From: Septoria linicola
Taxonomy: Eukaryota > Ascomycota > Dothideomycetes > Mycosphaerellales > Mycosphaerellaceae
Direction: 5' to 3'
Length of the DNA: 64,000 nucleotides
NCBI GenBank assembly: GCA_024114885.1
Contig: CP099423.1
Span: forward strand, 1,054,001-1,118,000
Part shown: positions 1-10,990 of the stretch, one piece after another
Layout: every line of letters begins with the position of its first letter
How positions within the stretch are numbered: position 1 is the stretch's first letter
Program-made: the position numbers and the translations under genes
The notes under the pieces: model-generated
The model's database searches: none
Told to the model about the DNA's origin: nothing
What the model saw: only the letters and a program-made list of their open reading frames with translations

Positions 1-119
1 AAACACGTGATTCTATATAAATACGCTTCTAAAGTATAATATATAATTCTAAAATCTTATCTTACTTATCTAATATTCTATTAGCCTAATTAATATATTA
101 CTTATCTTTAAAAATATAT
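1..119. other. RIP-degraded AT-rich DNA at window edge
   Basis: Very AT-rich DNA with almost no CA or TG dinucleotides. It lies beyond the last part of the folylpolyglutamate synthase-like relic that can be followed. No feature is recognisable. It may be the 3' end of that gene or the edge of a transposon outside the window. Confidence 0.5.
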
Positions 120-1424
120 TTTTCTATTTATTCCTAACGTTTGTCGAGAGAACGAATATAGCGTCTTATACTAAGATATAACTATGTTTTAGGGAATAAG
201 CTAGCGCTTTTAATAGCGTAGTATAGTCTCTATAGTTCGAAAAGTAGCTAAAAATAAGAATCTAGTAAATAGACTCGTTAGTATCTAGAGTAATAGTCTA
301 TCGAGTAAACTACTCTATATATACCTCTAGGCTTAATTCGTTATACGTATAATCTAAGAACTAGGTAATGTCTCTATTCGACACTCGTTGAAATCTACCT
401 AGCTACGAGAACGTACTAATAGCTTACTATTTATTAAGTAGCGTAAGTTTACTCTAGCCTTTTTACCTTAAAAACTTATTACTAATTACGCGCGCGAGAC
501 TAAAATTAGCTAGCTAAACTAGTAACTCTAGAGCCGGGACATCTATAGAGAAGCCTATATAGGTATTAACGAACTAGAGAGTCACGCTCTTTTCTTTAGC
601 CCGATCTTCTAAGACGCGAGCTAATATAGCTTACTATTACGCTAAGAACGTAGGTATACCGGTTTTAAAGATTCCGCCCTTATACTATACGATATATTAA
701 AGCGTTAGACCAAGTTCGTTTATATAGTCGCGACTAATCGGTGTGATCGCCGTTACTAGAGGCCTCGAAATGACGTTTGTTGCATTAAATTCGCCTCTAT
801 AATACGTTTCGTAGATAACCACCTCAACATCTTCTTGGATGAAAGCGTGCACGGAGACCAGAAACAAGAACTGAAGGTACTTGGGGCCATTACGACCCAG
901 CTTCGGAAGTTCTAGTTTTTCGTAGACGTCTGAAACGTATTTAGCAAATTTCTTCTCGCTCAAAGGCTCGAAATTAATTCGAATTCGTTCCTGGACATCG
1001 TTCAGATGTGGTGAGGTATACAAACCAGTCTTCCTCGGATATCCTGTCCTGCGCCCATATTGTCTTAGCAAGCACTCGACATAGGCGCATGTGGAGCCTT
1101 TTCCTTTAGTTCCGGCAATGTGTATACAGTCGCTAATATTGATCTACTTGAACCAGTTTGATGATTAGCTTCAGCACATCAGTAGAAAGAGATGAAACAA
1201 CCGGGTAACCAAGAAGACTCAGCCATCTATCCATCCCAGAGATAGCGGGCTTGCCCCTCACGTTCAGCTCGCCGTCGAGTTTGTAGAGGCCAGGGGTATG
1301 GGTTGGCGTGTTGGAAGGTGCTGGCCGAGGGCCCCGGTGGAGAGATTTCAGCACCGCCAATGCCGTCTGCGCAGCGTGAGCGCGTGAAAGCTGGTGGCTG
1401 TATAGTACGTACGGTGTAATCCAT
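120..1424 (-). pseudogene. folylpolyglutamate synthase-like gene, 3' half destroyed by RIP
   Basis: Folylpolyglutamate synthase adds glutamates to folates using ATP. Reading the minus strand from about 1424, the N-terminal part leads to a P-loop GTKGKGST (near 1110), then PRKTGLYTSPHL, the conserved RIRINFEPLS segment and GEFNATNVISR. All are hallmarks of the Mur-ligase/FPGS family. A 58-nt intron at 1144-1201 (donor GTTGTT, branch-like CTAAT, acceptor AAGTAG) joins GYP to INIS in frame. Below about position 696 the homology continues (GGIFKTGIPTF, RVLEDRAKEKSVTL, an ITWFLD-like site, then RILIF-like) but with many in-frame TAG/TAA where W or Q is expected. Composition changes at the same point from normal to CA/TG-free. 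The start codon is unclear, because frames shift around 1360-1424. It is divergent from the DUF7924 gene. A RIPed duplicate of the housekeeping gene is the most likely origin. Confidence 0.75.
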
Positions 1425-1724
1425 CCCTAGTGTGACTCATCTCTAAATCGAACCCTTGCGGAAGCTCAAAGAAATCGAAGCATTCACGCGCCCGCCCTAG
1501 TACACCCGAAAACTCGCATCTCCTGTCGTACGGCAAGGCAGGAGTAAGTTAACTAGTCAAGATAGTTCTAATGCGAGCATCAGTCACGTGTCGATTGGCG
1601 CTGGATGGCCGCCCCGCGTCAAGCTGAAACGAAGCGCTGATCACATTGTGTACGGCGACTGGAAACTGTCAAGTCCATCATCAATTACGCGCCGCCCTTA
1701 TCCTCCTCAACTCACCCTACAACA
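1425..1724. promoter_or_regulatory. divergent intergenic region between the FPGS-like relic and the DUF7924 gene
   Basis: About 300 bases of normal composition separate two divergently read genes, so it should hold both promoters. I see no clear TATA box or other named element. The bases just before the chosen ATG at 1725 read CAACAATGG, a good fungal start context. Confidence 0.4.
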
Positions 1725-3573
1725 ATGGCTCGACGGTCTCAGTCGGCGCCTACAACCTGTCGTATGTATATCATTACCATCCGATCGTTCCACGTTGACG
1801 AACGTAGGAGTAGAGACGCGCAGTCCAGTCACGAAGACGACAGCCTCGAAGGCCACGCGCAGAAGCAATGGCATAGCGACTTCAAACACGCAGTCGTCCA
1901 TCGTCGGCATCAGTTGCCTCCTTTCGCCGGAGAGCGAGATCCTCGACCAAGGCCCGAAGAGAAAACGGGCACAAAATCTCCATCATCTCTCACCTGGTGA
2001 GCCCGTGTTAAAAAAGACGCGCCTGTTACCGAGCACGACGCAGGCTTTGTACCACACGCGCGAGGAAAGCAATAGCGAGTTCGGCGCAGACGTCTGTTGG
2101 GGCGACTACTTTGGTCAGTGGCCGCCGATGGAGGCCGACCGAGGGGATAGAGGCCGTTTTGGTCGATTGGGCCAAAAGCGATCGAATTCACAGTTGAGGT
2201 CGAGCAGCTACAGCCAGAGTGTAAGAGACGGAGAATCTCCACAAGCCTGGACACGGCAGCATGAGGAGAAGATGGAAGAAGCTGGACTCGTGATGAAAGA
2301 ATATCAGACTCAGGCCGCTATTACTAGCGCTTGCCAGCGTCTCTGCGATGACCTGAAGAAAAGAGACTGTTCTCCTCCCCACGGTCCTTCGTTTGAGAGA
2401 GATCGGCTTCTGAAGATACTCGACTTAGTACGATTCCGGAATGAGGCTCGGGTGGTCAGAGATATCATGCCCCTTGTCGTGCCTTCTCCGGAATTGCTCA
2501 ACGTTGACGGCCACCAGGGCATGGATCAGATGAGCGAGGCGATGGATGCCGAATGGCTACAGTGTAACACGATCTGTGGTCCGCGGCCGAAGCCCGACTT
2601 CGCTGTTGGAATATCGTCCTCCGCCTTCGCTGAAGATGAGAAGGTGAAGCTGAGGTTGAGCCACACGAGCGCTTGCCCGAATCTGTTTCCCGAAAACATG
2701 TATTACCCATTTTTGATCTGCGAAGTCAAAGGCAGCGACAGGCCAATACAAGAAGCGGAGCGACAGTCTATGCACAGCGCCAGCATTGCCGTGCGTGCCA
2801 TTGTTCAGCTTTACAGAAAAATCTCCGCTACGGATGAGGTCGACCGGAGGATCCTTGCTTTCTCGGTCGCTCACAACAACACCACAGTCAAAATCTTCGG
2901 CCACTTTGCCAGAGTCGAGGAACAGAAGCTGACATTCTTCCGTTGCCGCTTGTACACGGCTGACTTCGCTACCGATTTTGGCTCTGACGAATGGGCTAAG
3001 CCATATGGCATCATTCGCGCGATCTACGATGTGTTCTTTCCTCAGCACTTGGCGAGAATCACAGGTGCCCTGACCAGACTGCGAGGTCGGGCATTGGAGT
3101 CGTTCACTTCGCACCTTGGCCTAGACGAGGATTCTCAGGAATCTGTCGCCAGTCAGCCTTCTTCGCAGGAGCAAGGAACGTTCAAAAGACCGACCCTTCC
3201 CTCGATGAACAAAATGCAGCAAGAAAATGATAGACTACGAGACCAACTTGCTGGTTTGCTGCGTGAGCAGCGGCTTCAAAGGGAACAGCAAATGGAAGAG
3301 TTAAGAGAGCAGAGGGCTTCGATGGATCGTCAGTTGGCCCAGCAGAAGGAGCAAATGGAACGCCAGTTGGTCCAGCAGAGAGAGGAGGCACGCGAGCAAA
3401 AGACTGCGATGGAAGGGCGGCTGGCTCAGCAGAAGGAGCAAATGGAGCATCAGCTGGCCCAGCAGAAGGAGCAAATGGAGCATCAGCTGGCCCAGCAGAA
3501 GGAGCAAATGGAGCATCAGCTGGCCCACCAGAAAGAAATCATTGGCCTCTTGAAAGAAAGAAGACTCAACTAA
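1725..3573 (+). CDS. DUF7924-type protein with C-terminal coiled coil (two exons)
   Basis: I model exons 1725-1761 and 1808-3573 (600 codons plus stop). The intron 1762-1807 has a consensus GTATGT donor and a GTAG acceptor, and it restores frame from MARRSQSAPTTC to the long open frame. Residues about 1-260 are low-complexity with a basic PKRKR cluster near 62 (possible nuclear signal). Residues about 262-430 carry the features I associate with the fungal DUF7924 family: RPKPDFAVG (Asp276), YPFLICEVKG (Glu318, Lys320), ILAFSVAH, VKIFGHFA and IYDVFFPQHL. The spaced D and E-x-K resemble a PD-(D/E)xK nuclease core; this is inference, not an established activity. Residues about 479-600 form a long Gln/Glu-rich coiled coil encoded by 33-bp repeats. 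Composition is normal and there are no RIP stops, so the gene looks functional although it is flanked by RIPed DNA. Confidence 0.8.
3418..3540 (+). repeat. 33-bp tandem repeats encoding the coiled-coil tail
   Basis: Three nearly identical 33-bp units (starting 3418, 3451 and 3484) and a partial fourth encode the 11-residue unit QLAQQKEQMEH. More diverged units precede them from about 3337. The unit length is a multiple of three, so gain or loss would only lengthen or shorten the coiled coil. Confidence 0.85.
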
Positions 3574-3985
3574 ATAACACGTGGCATGAATACTCTTCAC
3601 GTGTTGGGCTCCGTCTGTTGATTCCTACGTACTCACCAAACCATTCTACCGTCCTAGTGTCGAAATAAATTGTTACGATGTTTGTAGGACAAGAGAGCAG
3701 GCTCTCTTAGATGGGTGTTCAATATTGAGACTCCAACAGCTAAACCAGGTCCCGGCACAGTGGCTGTTGGGCATTCATTCGGGCAAACTGCTTCTGAGAT
3801 TCCAGCATTGGCCGACGATGACGGGAAGAGCTGTGAGTTAGATGGTGGTGAAGGGCCTCGTCAGATGCTATGGCTCTCCAAGCGTAGGCTCCTATGTGCA
3901 AAAGTTGGCCAGATTCTACCAATCTATCCCACTTTCTATCCATGTTAGCTACAGGATCGCAGTGCTTTACAGGGAAGACGTCTGC
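3574..3985. other. intergenic DNA of normal composition
   Basis: This is the convergent gap between the DUF7924 stop at 3573 and the putative stop of the dynamin-like relic at 3986. No long homologous frame is visible, and short open frames here overlap on both strands without recognisable motifs. It should hold both 3' ends. Confidence 0.4.
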
Positions 3986-4147
3986 TTACGCCCAACGGAA
4001 TCCAGAACGACATATTCGAGCTTGACAGACGTACAGAACGAGCGAATGCAGAGCTTGAAGTCGCGCAGTAAAGGGTTGTAGTAAAAATTTGCAGCTGTAC
4101 AATTTACTATAGGGAAGCTCTAACAGGCACTCCTCGAGTGTGGTATA

Positions 4148-6283
4148 GAAGTCATCCTCGCGTAACGCTCGGCATACGTGACGCTCAACTTTGGCTTCAA
4201 ACTATACATGTTACAACATTAATTAGATAGCTAATATGGACCTAATTGAGGCCGCACTTAAGGCCCTAGCCCTATTAGATAAGTATAATATATTATAGAT
4301 TACTAAAGAGTATTATATCTATCGTTATAAGCTCGATAGATAGTAGAATAGAACTATAGCTTTAATACGATATAAAATCGAGTCCTAATAACTTCTTAAC
4401 GATATCTAGGAAAGAACGCTCGTAGAGTATATTAATAAGCTTATACGGCTAAGTATACTACTAACTCCTACTTAGGTCTATATATTCGCTATAGAGATTA
4501 AAAGAAGAGTACTAGGAAAGAACTAGGTTACTAACTTCGTAAAACGATACTACTATAAGATTAATTCTAGATATCTTAACTCTCTCGATAAGGACCGCTT
4601 ACGAGCTAAGAACCTATATATAATAGGCCTATTCTACGATATTCTAGAGCTTAAGATAAGAGATTACGAGATTATACTAGCTAATATATATAACGTAGAT
4701 AAGAAGAGGTTTATAATTATTTTTATATAGAAGTATAAGCGTATCTTTACTAAGTAGTCTAATAAAGCTAAGGAGCTTACTATAAGTATTTAGGATAGTA
4801 ATAGAGAGTAGATTATAATACTAGCTTATATCTACGTAGATAGTATAGTAATTCCTCTAGGCCTAATCTATAAAGCTACTTCTAGTAATATCTAAGACTC
4901 TTAGGTATAGGATCTTAATATAACGAAGTATATAGCTCTATTTATATCCTCTACGAACGGCTAGATAGATAACAAGCTAGGTATAGCCTAGCTTAAAGAG
5001 ATATTCGATCGCTTTACTAAAAAGAAAGCTCGCTATAGAAGAGACTAGAGAATACTTATATTAGATAGCTACGGCTCGTATATTACTATAGAGTTCCTTA
5101 AATAGGCTATAGCGTATAGGATCTTCGTTATTATATTTCTACTATATATAACGTATAGATTATAGCCTCTAGACGTTAAGGTATTTAGTCTACTAGCTTA
5201 GTACTATTATAGCGCTCTAAATAACTATCTTACTCGCTATTAAGGGCTATCCTCTATCTCTAAGCGTAACTTCTTTAGGCTATTTTATCTAGTATAGGAG
5301 TAAGCTCTAAGCTAATATAATATTCTCTTAGGCTTCTAAGCTACTAGTATATACCCTTTCTACTACGATATAGTCCTTAAAGCGCTTAAGCTAAAGAAGA
5401 AGAAACTAATACTAACGATACGACCTAGTATAGCTAGAAGTAATAGTAGCTCTAGACTATCTACTTCTTAATTCTAGTAGATTAGAGCTATCGTTAAAGA
5501 GACTATAAAGTACGTTCTAGACGTAGAGACTAAGTCTAAGGTTAAGAAACTTAATAGTACTATTCTAAAGCTAACTACTAACGTAGTACTACTTAAGGCT
5601 AAGAACAAGGGCTTCTATAAGGCTCTAGTTAAAGAGAAGAAGAAGCGTAAGCGTAGTAAGATAGTAGTTAAAGAGATACGTACTAAGGACGGCTAAGGAG
5701 AGATATTTTAGTCTCTAGCGAAGATTATATATACTCTTAAGCTATAGATATAACGTAAGTAGGCTAAGGAGTAGAATAAGCTAGATAAATAATATAAGAA
5801 GTAAGAGTAATAGCTTAAGAGCTTATAATAGAAGATACTTAAAGAATAATATATTATAGCTAGGTTATAGGTAAAGAAGGATAAGGAGGAAAAATAGTAA
5901 TAGACTACTATTATAAAGGAGTTTAAGAAGTAGGTTAAATAATATAACTAGCTACTTAATACTAAACTATAAGCCTTAGTAAGACTAATACGAAGAAGTA
6001 AGCACGTTACGTTAGTTAAGAAGCTATAATAACTAGTATTTAATAGTCTAGACAATATAGTAGTAGATAAGCTAGTAAAGCTAGCTATTAAGAAATAATA
6101 ATAACGAAGCTATATTATAATACTAAAAGTTAATATAAGCAAGATTAGTATATAGGCGATCTAACGTACTTAAAATAAAGCGAATCGGTTAATTAGTTAT
6201 TAAGATAAGTAACTCTAAATAATAACGATATATTCTTAGAGTTTAAGCGTTATATAGTCTAAGCGTTACGCGAGGATAACTTC
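4148..6283 (+). mobile_element. Fot1/Pogo-type DNA transposon 1 (RIPed, complete ends)
   Basis: A 2136-bp element flanked by TA (4146-4147 and 6284-6285). Terminal inverted repeats start GAAGTYATCCTCGCGTAAC at both ends; Y is C on the left and T on the right, as RIP would give. The left end (4148-4230) still has CA and TG, while the rest is nearly free of them. It carries a RIPed transposase on the plus strand. It sits inside the dynamin-like gene. Confidence 0.85.
4236..6120 (+). pseudogene. Pogo/Fot1 DDE transposase relic
   Basis: Starting at ATG 4236 the frame reads MDLIEAALKALALLDKYNI, a helix-turn-helix-like start. A DDE_1-type core follows: NVDKKRFII (usually NxDEKGF), LILDSYGSYIT (usually LDGHGSH), and a TYRL-stop-PLDV segment (usually THxLQPLDV) near 5155. 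The C-terminal third is Lys/Gln-rich, probably coiled coil. Stops are TAG/TAA at expected Q or W positions, so the gene is dead. The first catalytic Asp position is altered in this copy. Confidence 0.75.
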
Positions 6284-6827
6284 TAAAAGCGTCGTAGACG
6301 TTCTCGCTTTTCGATCGTCTCTTTTAACTCTCTTACTAGAAAATAGAAGAGGTCTTTATCTAAATAAGTAGCTACTTTCTATAAGGAGAACACGCTTAGT
6401 AATTCTCGAAGTAGATATCGTTCGATAACCTAGTAGTAGAGATCTATAGATATATAGAATAGACCTACCTTATAATACGCTACTAGAGTAGCTCTCGCCT
6501 CTAAGTATACCTACTCGTCTATATCTACGATAACTCGCTTCTATAACGATATAAGAAACGCCTAGATAGTAACGCTATTATTACTAATATATATACGTCT
6601 ATTATAGTCGTAGCTCGTAGTCTCGTCTATTACCTTTTTAAGAGCTTTACGCGCGACGTTATTCTATAGCTTTTAGATATTATCTATATAATAATAGTTA
6701 TACGTTAGAAGCTACTATAACTTATTATACTATAGGCTAGCTAGCTCCTTATTAGTATTAGCTTTTATCTTTTCTAGCTCGTAAGCGATTCGTTCTCGTA
6801 ATTTGCTCCTCGTATACTCCTTACTAG

Positions 6828-7107
6828 TAGTAAGGTAAAGGCCTACCTATATACCGTACTTAGTAACTTTAGTATAAAAGTAAGATAGTAGCTCGTTTCT
6901 AAGATAGTAATATTTACTCTACTTAATTAATTTAATATCCTATAGTCCTAGTATAAGGCTCTTAGTCCTAGAGCTACTAGTTTAAGCTCGTTACTACTAG
7001 TTAATATACGTATTATAAGACTATTACTCTCCGAATAGGTCTTGTTCTATAATAGCTACTCTTATACCTACCTAGAAGGTTAGTATTAGGGTAGTTATTA
7101 TCTATTA
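6828..7107 (+). repeat. Gypsy A 5' LTR
   Basis: 280 bp, nearly identical to 19797-20076 and to the reverse complement of 48052-48330. It begins TAGTAAGGTAAAGG and ends TTATTATCTATTA; the TA ends are presumably RIPed TG and CA. Differences between the LTRs are mostly transitions. Confidence 0.85.
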
Positions 7108-7109
7108 AT

Positions 7110-7735
7110 AGAGCTAAAGGTAGAGCTATCTCTTCTCTCTTATACTAGGACTAGAAGCGTAGAGAGTAGAAGATAGCCTTAAAGCGAGAACTAATATACT
7201 ATAAATATTAATAAGAAGCCTAAAGGAGCCTATATAAGAGGCGACTTAAAGAGCTATAATAACGTAGAAGCCTCTAGAATATAGATATCGCTCTAACTTA
7301 GAAAAGTTATAAACCTCTAGTACCTCTTAGTATAGATCTATTCGGTAATTATCGTATAGATAGTAAGGCGACTTACTATATTAGAGATTTACTTAGAGTC
7401 TCTATACCTATAATAGTCTTCGATTAGACCCCGGTTTAGTATAAAAACGCTCTCGTTTAGATAGTATAGAGGCTATAGGATAGGCTAGACTCGTCTAGGT
7501 AATCTCGTATCCTCTAGTATATAGATCGCTTAGAATAAGCTCTAGTACGGCGTTAGACGCTAATCGTTAGCTAAGGACACTAATTACGTCTAAGGCCTCG
7601 GACCTAGTATATAGTATAGGCTAACGTAATATTATACTACTATAGTTATATAGTAGACTACTCGAATAAGTAAGATAGACGCGCCTTACTATAAACGGTC
7701 GAACTATATAGTATAATATGCCTTACTTATTAGGT
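7110..7735 (+). pseudogene. possible small reading frame before gag in Gypsy A (ORF0)
   Basis: In the frame starting at 7110 the only breaks over about 200 codons are TAG/TAA at plausible Q/W positions; no TGA occurs. The predicted product would be Arg/Lys/Gln-rich at the N-terminus (for example SLYKRRLKEL) and contains VPLSIDLFGNYRIDSK. I recognise no domain. It lies directly after the 5' LTR and is followed by the hairpin at 7818. The matching part of copy B is outside the window, so conservation cannot be checked here. Chance openness in an AT-rich leader is possible. Confidence 0.4.
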
Positions 7736-7817
7736 ATAATTAATATAGCTCTAGTATTATAAGAAAAGTTTAACGATTTATCTTTAGACGGCTAATAAAA
7801 TTTAGACTCTTGTTTTT

Positions 7818-7842
7818 TAGTTATCGTTTTAAATAATAACTA
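7818..7842 (+). other. hairpin 1 of Gypsy A (before gag)
   Basis: Arms TAGTTAT and ATAACTA around an 11-base AT-rich loop, preceded by a T run. It is the same structure as those after pol and after the extra frame. Confidence 0.6.
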
Positions 7843-8044
7843 TATTTTATTTTAAAAACTTAATTAAGGAGAGTATAATATACTCTTAGAACATCTTCGA
7901 ACAAGCTCTATAAGTAAATTAGTATCTACTAGCTAGCCTATAACACTAGATAGTAGCTTATCTAATTAACTTAATAAGCAAATTCGAAGATTACTAGTAA
8001 AGCTACTACCTACTTTTACTTTATTCTCTCTACTAGACAACGAT

Positions 8045-10990
8045 ATGTCTATAGAAGCTAAGGACTAAAGAGGTAATAACCTTAACTCTAACGCTAATAC
8101 TTTTTAAGGACTAGACTTAGAAGGTAGACTATCTATAGCGTAGTTCTAGCTACTTATAGAGACTATCTAAGTAACCTAAAGCTAGAAGATAATTGTCGCT
8201 TAGGTTCTACTAATACCTAGCTCGGACTAGAATCTCTTCTTTAATAGAGAGAACGTAACCGAGTATATTAAGCGATTTAAGACTATATATAGAAACTACG
8301 CCGTTCTACTTATTAATAATAATAAATAGCTTTACGAGAAGTTACTTACTTAAGTTACAGTTGTCTAACGTAGACGATACTAGCGCCTTAATAGTTTCTA
8401 CGATCGGAACTACTCTAAGTTTAAGAAGTTAATTATTAAGAAATACTAAAAGTATAATAATATATATATACTCAGAAACTACTACTATATAGAGAACCTT
8501 TATAAGGTCGACTATAGCGAGGATAATAATCTCTTAGAGTACTTAAGGTAGTTTATACTCTACTCTAAGACTATACCTACTTCGTATATAGACGAGCGCT
8601 CTCGTACTCTTCTATTCGTATAAGGCCTACTATTCCGCTTTAGTAAGAAGCTCTAGGCCTATCTTAGGTTAGACCTTAATAATAGTAACTTAGATTATAG
8701 TAAACTCTTAAAGACAGCCTAGCGTTAGATTAATAGTAATAAAGACTTTAAAATAGAGATATATAACGAAGGTAGTAGAGACGTCTAGTAGTTATATAAA
8801 GTAGTAAAGAAGTCCGCTCTAAGACTAAACTCTAAGTTCAAGGCTAGAGAAATAGTAGTCTATAAAGGCTATAAACTAGTAAGCGTCGATAATATTACTA
8901 CTAGTATATAAGACCTCGTAATTACTATAATCTATCGACTCGAAGAAGAAGGCTCGTAGCTACTACGCTTATCGATAGGATAGTAGGCGAAGTCTTACGC
9001 TTACGACTATCTATATATTCTAAGGCCTATTTATAGCTAGGAGATTTTAATTAACTTAGCTACGATAGATAATAGGTTAATAATTAAGGCCTACGTAGCG
9101 ATCGCTCTAAAGATTTTAGGTTATTAGATATATAGGCTCGAAGGCTATATAGCTATAAACTATAAGTACCTATAGTAGTTCGAGACTAAGAGCTTAATAT
9201 ATAGAGATCTAAAGACTAGTATTATATACTATAGAACGCCTCGCCTAGGTACGGAAAAGATATAGTACTACTAGGATAAGGAACTACTAAAGCTATTCGT
9301 ATTAATAGAAGTATTAGAGTAGCGCTATAGAAAGATTAATCTTGAAAATATAGATCGTTTATTAACGCTAAGAGTAAGCTAGTAGAGGATAGCGAACAAG
9401 GTAGCTAGTATCGATAGTCCTATTAATATTAGCTAAGTCGCTTCTATTACCTAGAAGGATTAGGACGACCTAATCGGCGCCTACGTAGCTAGAGATAGCG
9501 TAAAGATAAAGTAGAACCCGAATCCTTCTTATCTAGTCGAGAGATAGCTAATAGGAGTATAGAAGTAGATTATATCTTAGGCTATAGCTATAAGAACCTA
9601 CGCTTATCGTTACTCTTATATTAAAGAGGTTAAAGACGAAAACTAGCTAGCTCCTTACCTTATAGATATAGGAGAGTTAAAGGATTCTTAAACTTAGAGA
9701 CGTAATAACGATAAGGTTAAGGATAAATAGATATACGACTACCTAAATAGTCTACTAGTTCTAGTCGCTCCTACGTATACTTAAAGGCGAAAGAAGGCTA
9801 AGGAGCCTCTAAAGACTAAGCGTATAGATAACTACCTTCGAGCTATATATACTAATAATAACGCTAACGTCTTTTAGATAGATAAAATACTCGAATCTAA
9901 GATCTAGTTAAGCTTAGTAGAGATTATTCTCTATAGCGAGCGAGCGTCGTATTCCTTATAGAGTCGTGTTCTAAACGATATAGATCTATATAAGAAGCTT
10001 AATAAGCTCTATATAAAGAAGCGTACGAATAGAGGTAGTAGAGCTAAGATTAGTATATATTCCTTACTATCTAAAGTATTTAGCGATATAGTAGAGAAGC
10101 TAATAAAAGCTATTTTAGCGACTAATATTAAGGTCTTCTAAGCTACTACTATAGCGATTAATATAGTAAAGCCTAGGCTCGCTTCTAAGCTTTACGAGCG
10201 GACTAATAATATCCTTCTATTATTTAATAATATCTATTAAATTATTCTAAGTATCTACGTACCTACGAAGTACGGACCTCGAATAATAGCTTATAAGTCT
10301 TTAATTAACAAGGAGGCTAAGTTAATAATTATACTAATCGAATACGTTTAAAAGCTTTAAGTTAGTATAACCTCTCTTAGTAATATTACTATAGAAGGAG
10401 TTAGAGGTAAAGTTACTTTCGTTAGATACTACCTAGAAGTATTAATTAATACCTTTAGTATTAAAGTTACTATACTATTTCTAGTCTTACTAGCGAATAG
10501 GCTAATCTTACTTAGCTAGCTATAGGCGCGATAGGTGCGCCTAGCTTCTAAGAACTACGATAATAGCTCTTAGGAGAGCTTAATTAGTACTCTAGACGGC
10601 TATATTATTATATTTACTAGCTTTAATAGCTATAGTAATATACGAACTATAGAATAGGTCCTAGGAAAAGCTAGAGTACTAAGGAACTAGCTCTAGTCGA
10701 TAGTACGAGTTTAGTAGAGGCTCTAATACGTATATCGCGTTAAGATTTAATAGAAGTTAGTATCTAAACTCTAACTTTTAGTAATTACTAGCTAAAGGAT
10801 ATAGAGTATACTATCGAGGACTCTAGATTATATATTAGCGAGGAGTAGAGAGAGGGATTATAAGCTTTTTAAGCTTCTACTACCCTTTCTATATAAGGTT
10901 TAGTAGTCGAAGGTAAAAACTCTACTTAGAGGAGTTAGCTAGTAGAACGTTCTATATTTATCTTTTTAAACGATAATTACGTTATACCTT
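8045..10990 (+). pseudogene. Gypsy A gag-protease relic
   Basis: ATG at 8045 opens a frame that is readable, with RIP stops, to about 10990. The gag part includes ENVTEYIKRFKTIYRNYA and long helical stretches. Near 9840-9960 it has KTKRIDNYLRAIY and IDKILESKIQLSLVEII, which resemble the gag C-terminus of fungal Gypsy elements. Near 10240-10330 YVPTKYGPRIIAYKSLINK matches a retroviral-type aspartic protease start (usual ALIDSGAE); the catalytic Asp codon is now AAC, a TG-to-TA change. Frame is 2 relative to window position 1, while pol is in frame 1. Confidence 0.7.

Noticed and set aside
1141..1203. In-frame TAG near the P-loop as a RIP stop in the FPGS-like gene.
   Set aside because: It is the acceptor of a short intron that restores the family sequence.
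1588..1724. Upstream extension of the DUF7924 frame to 1588.
   Set aside because: It has no ATG. The ATG at 1725 with a consensus intron gives a complete model.
2557..3114. Open frame of 185 codons on the minus strand opposite the DUF7924 gene.
   Set aside because: It is a shadow of the conserved plus-strand coding region and has no recognisable motif.
3590..4080. Short frames on both strands as genes.
   Set aside because: They overlap each other; part of the minus-strand sequence is explained by the dynamin C-terminus, and the rest lacks motifs.
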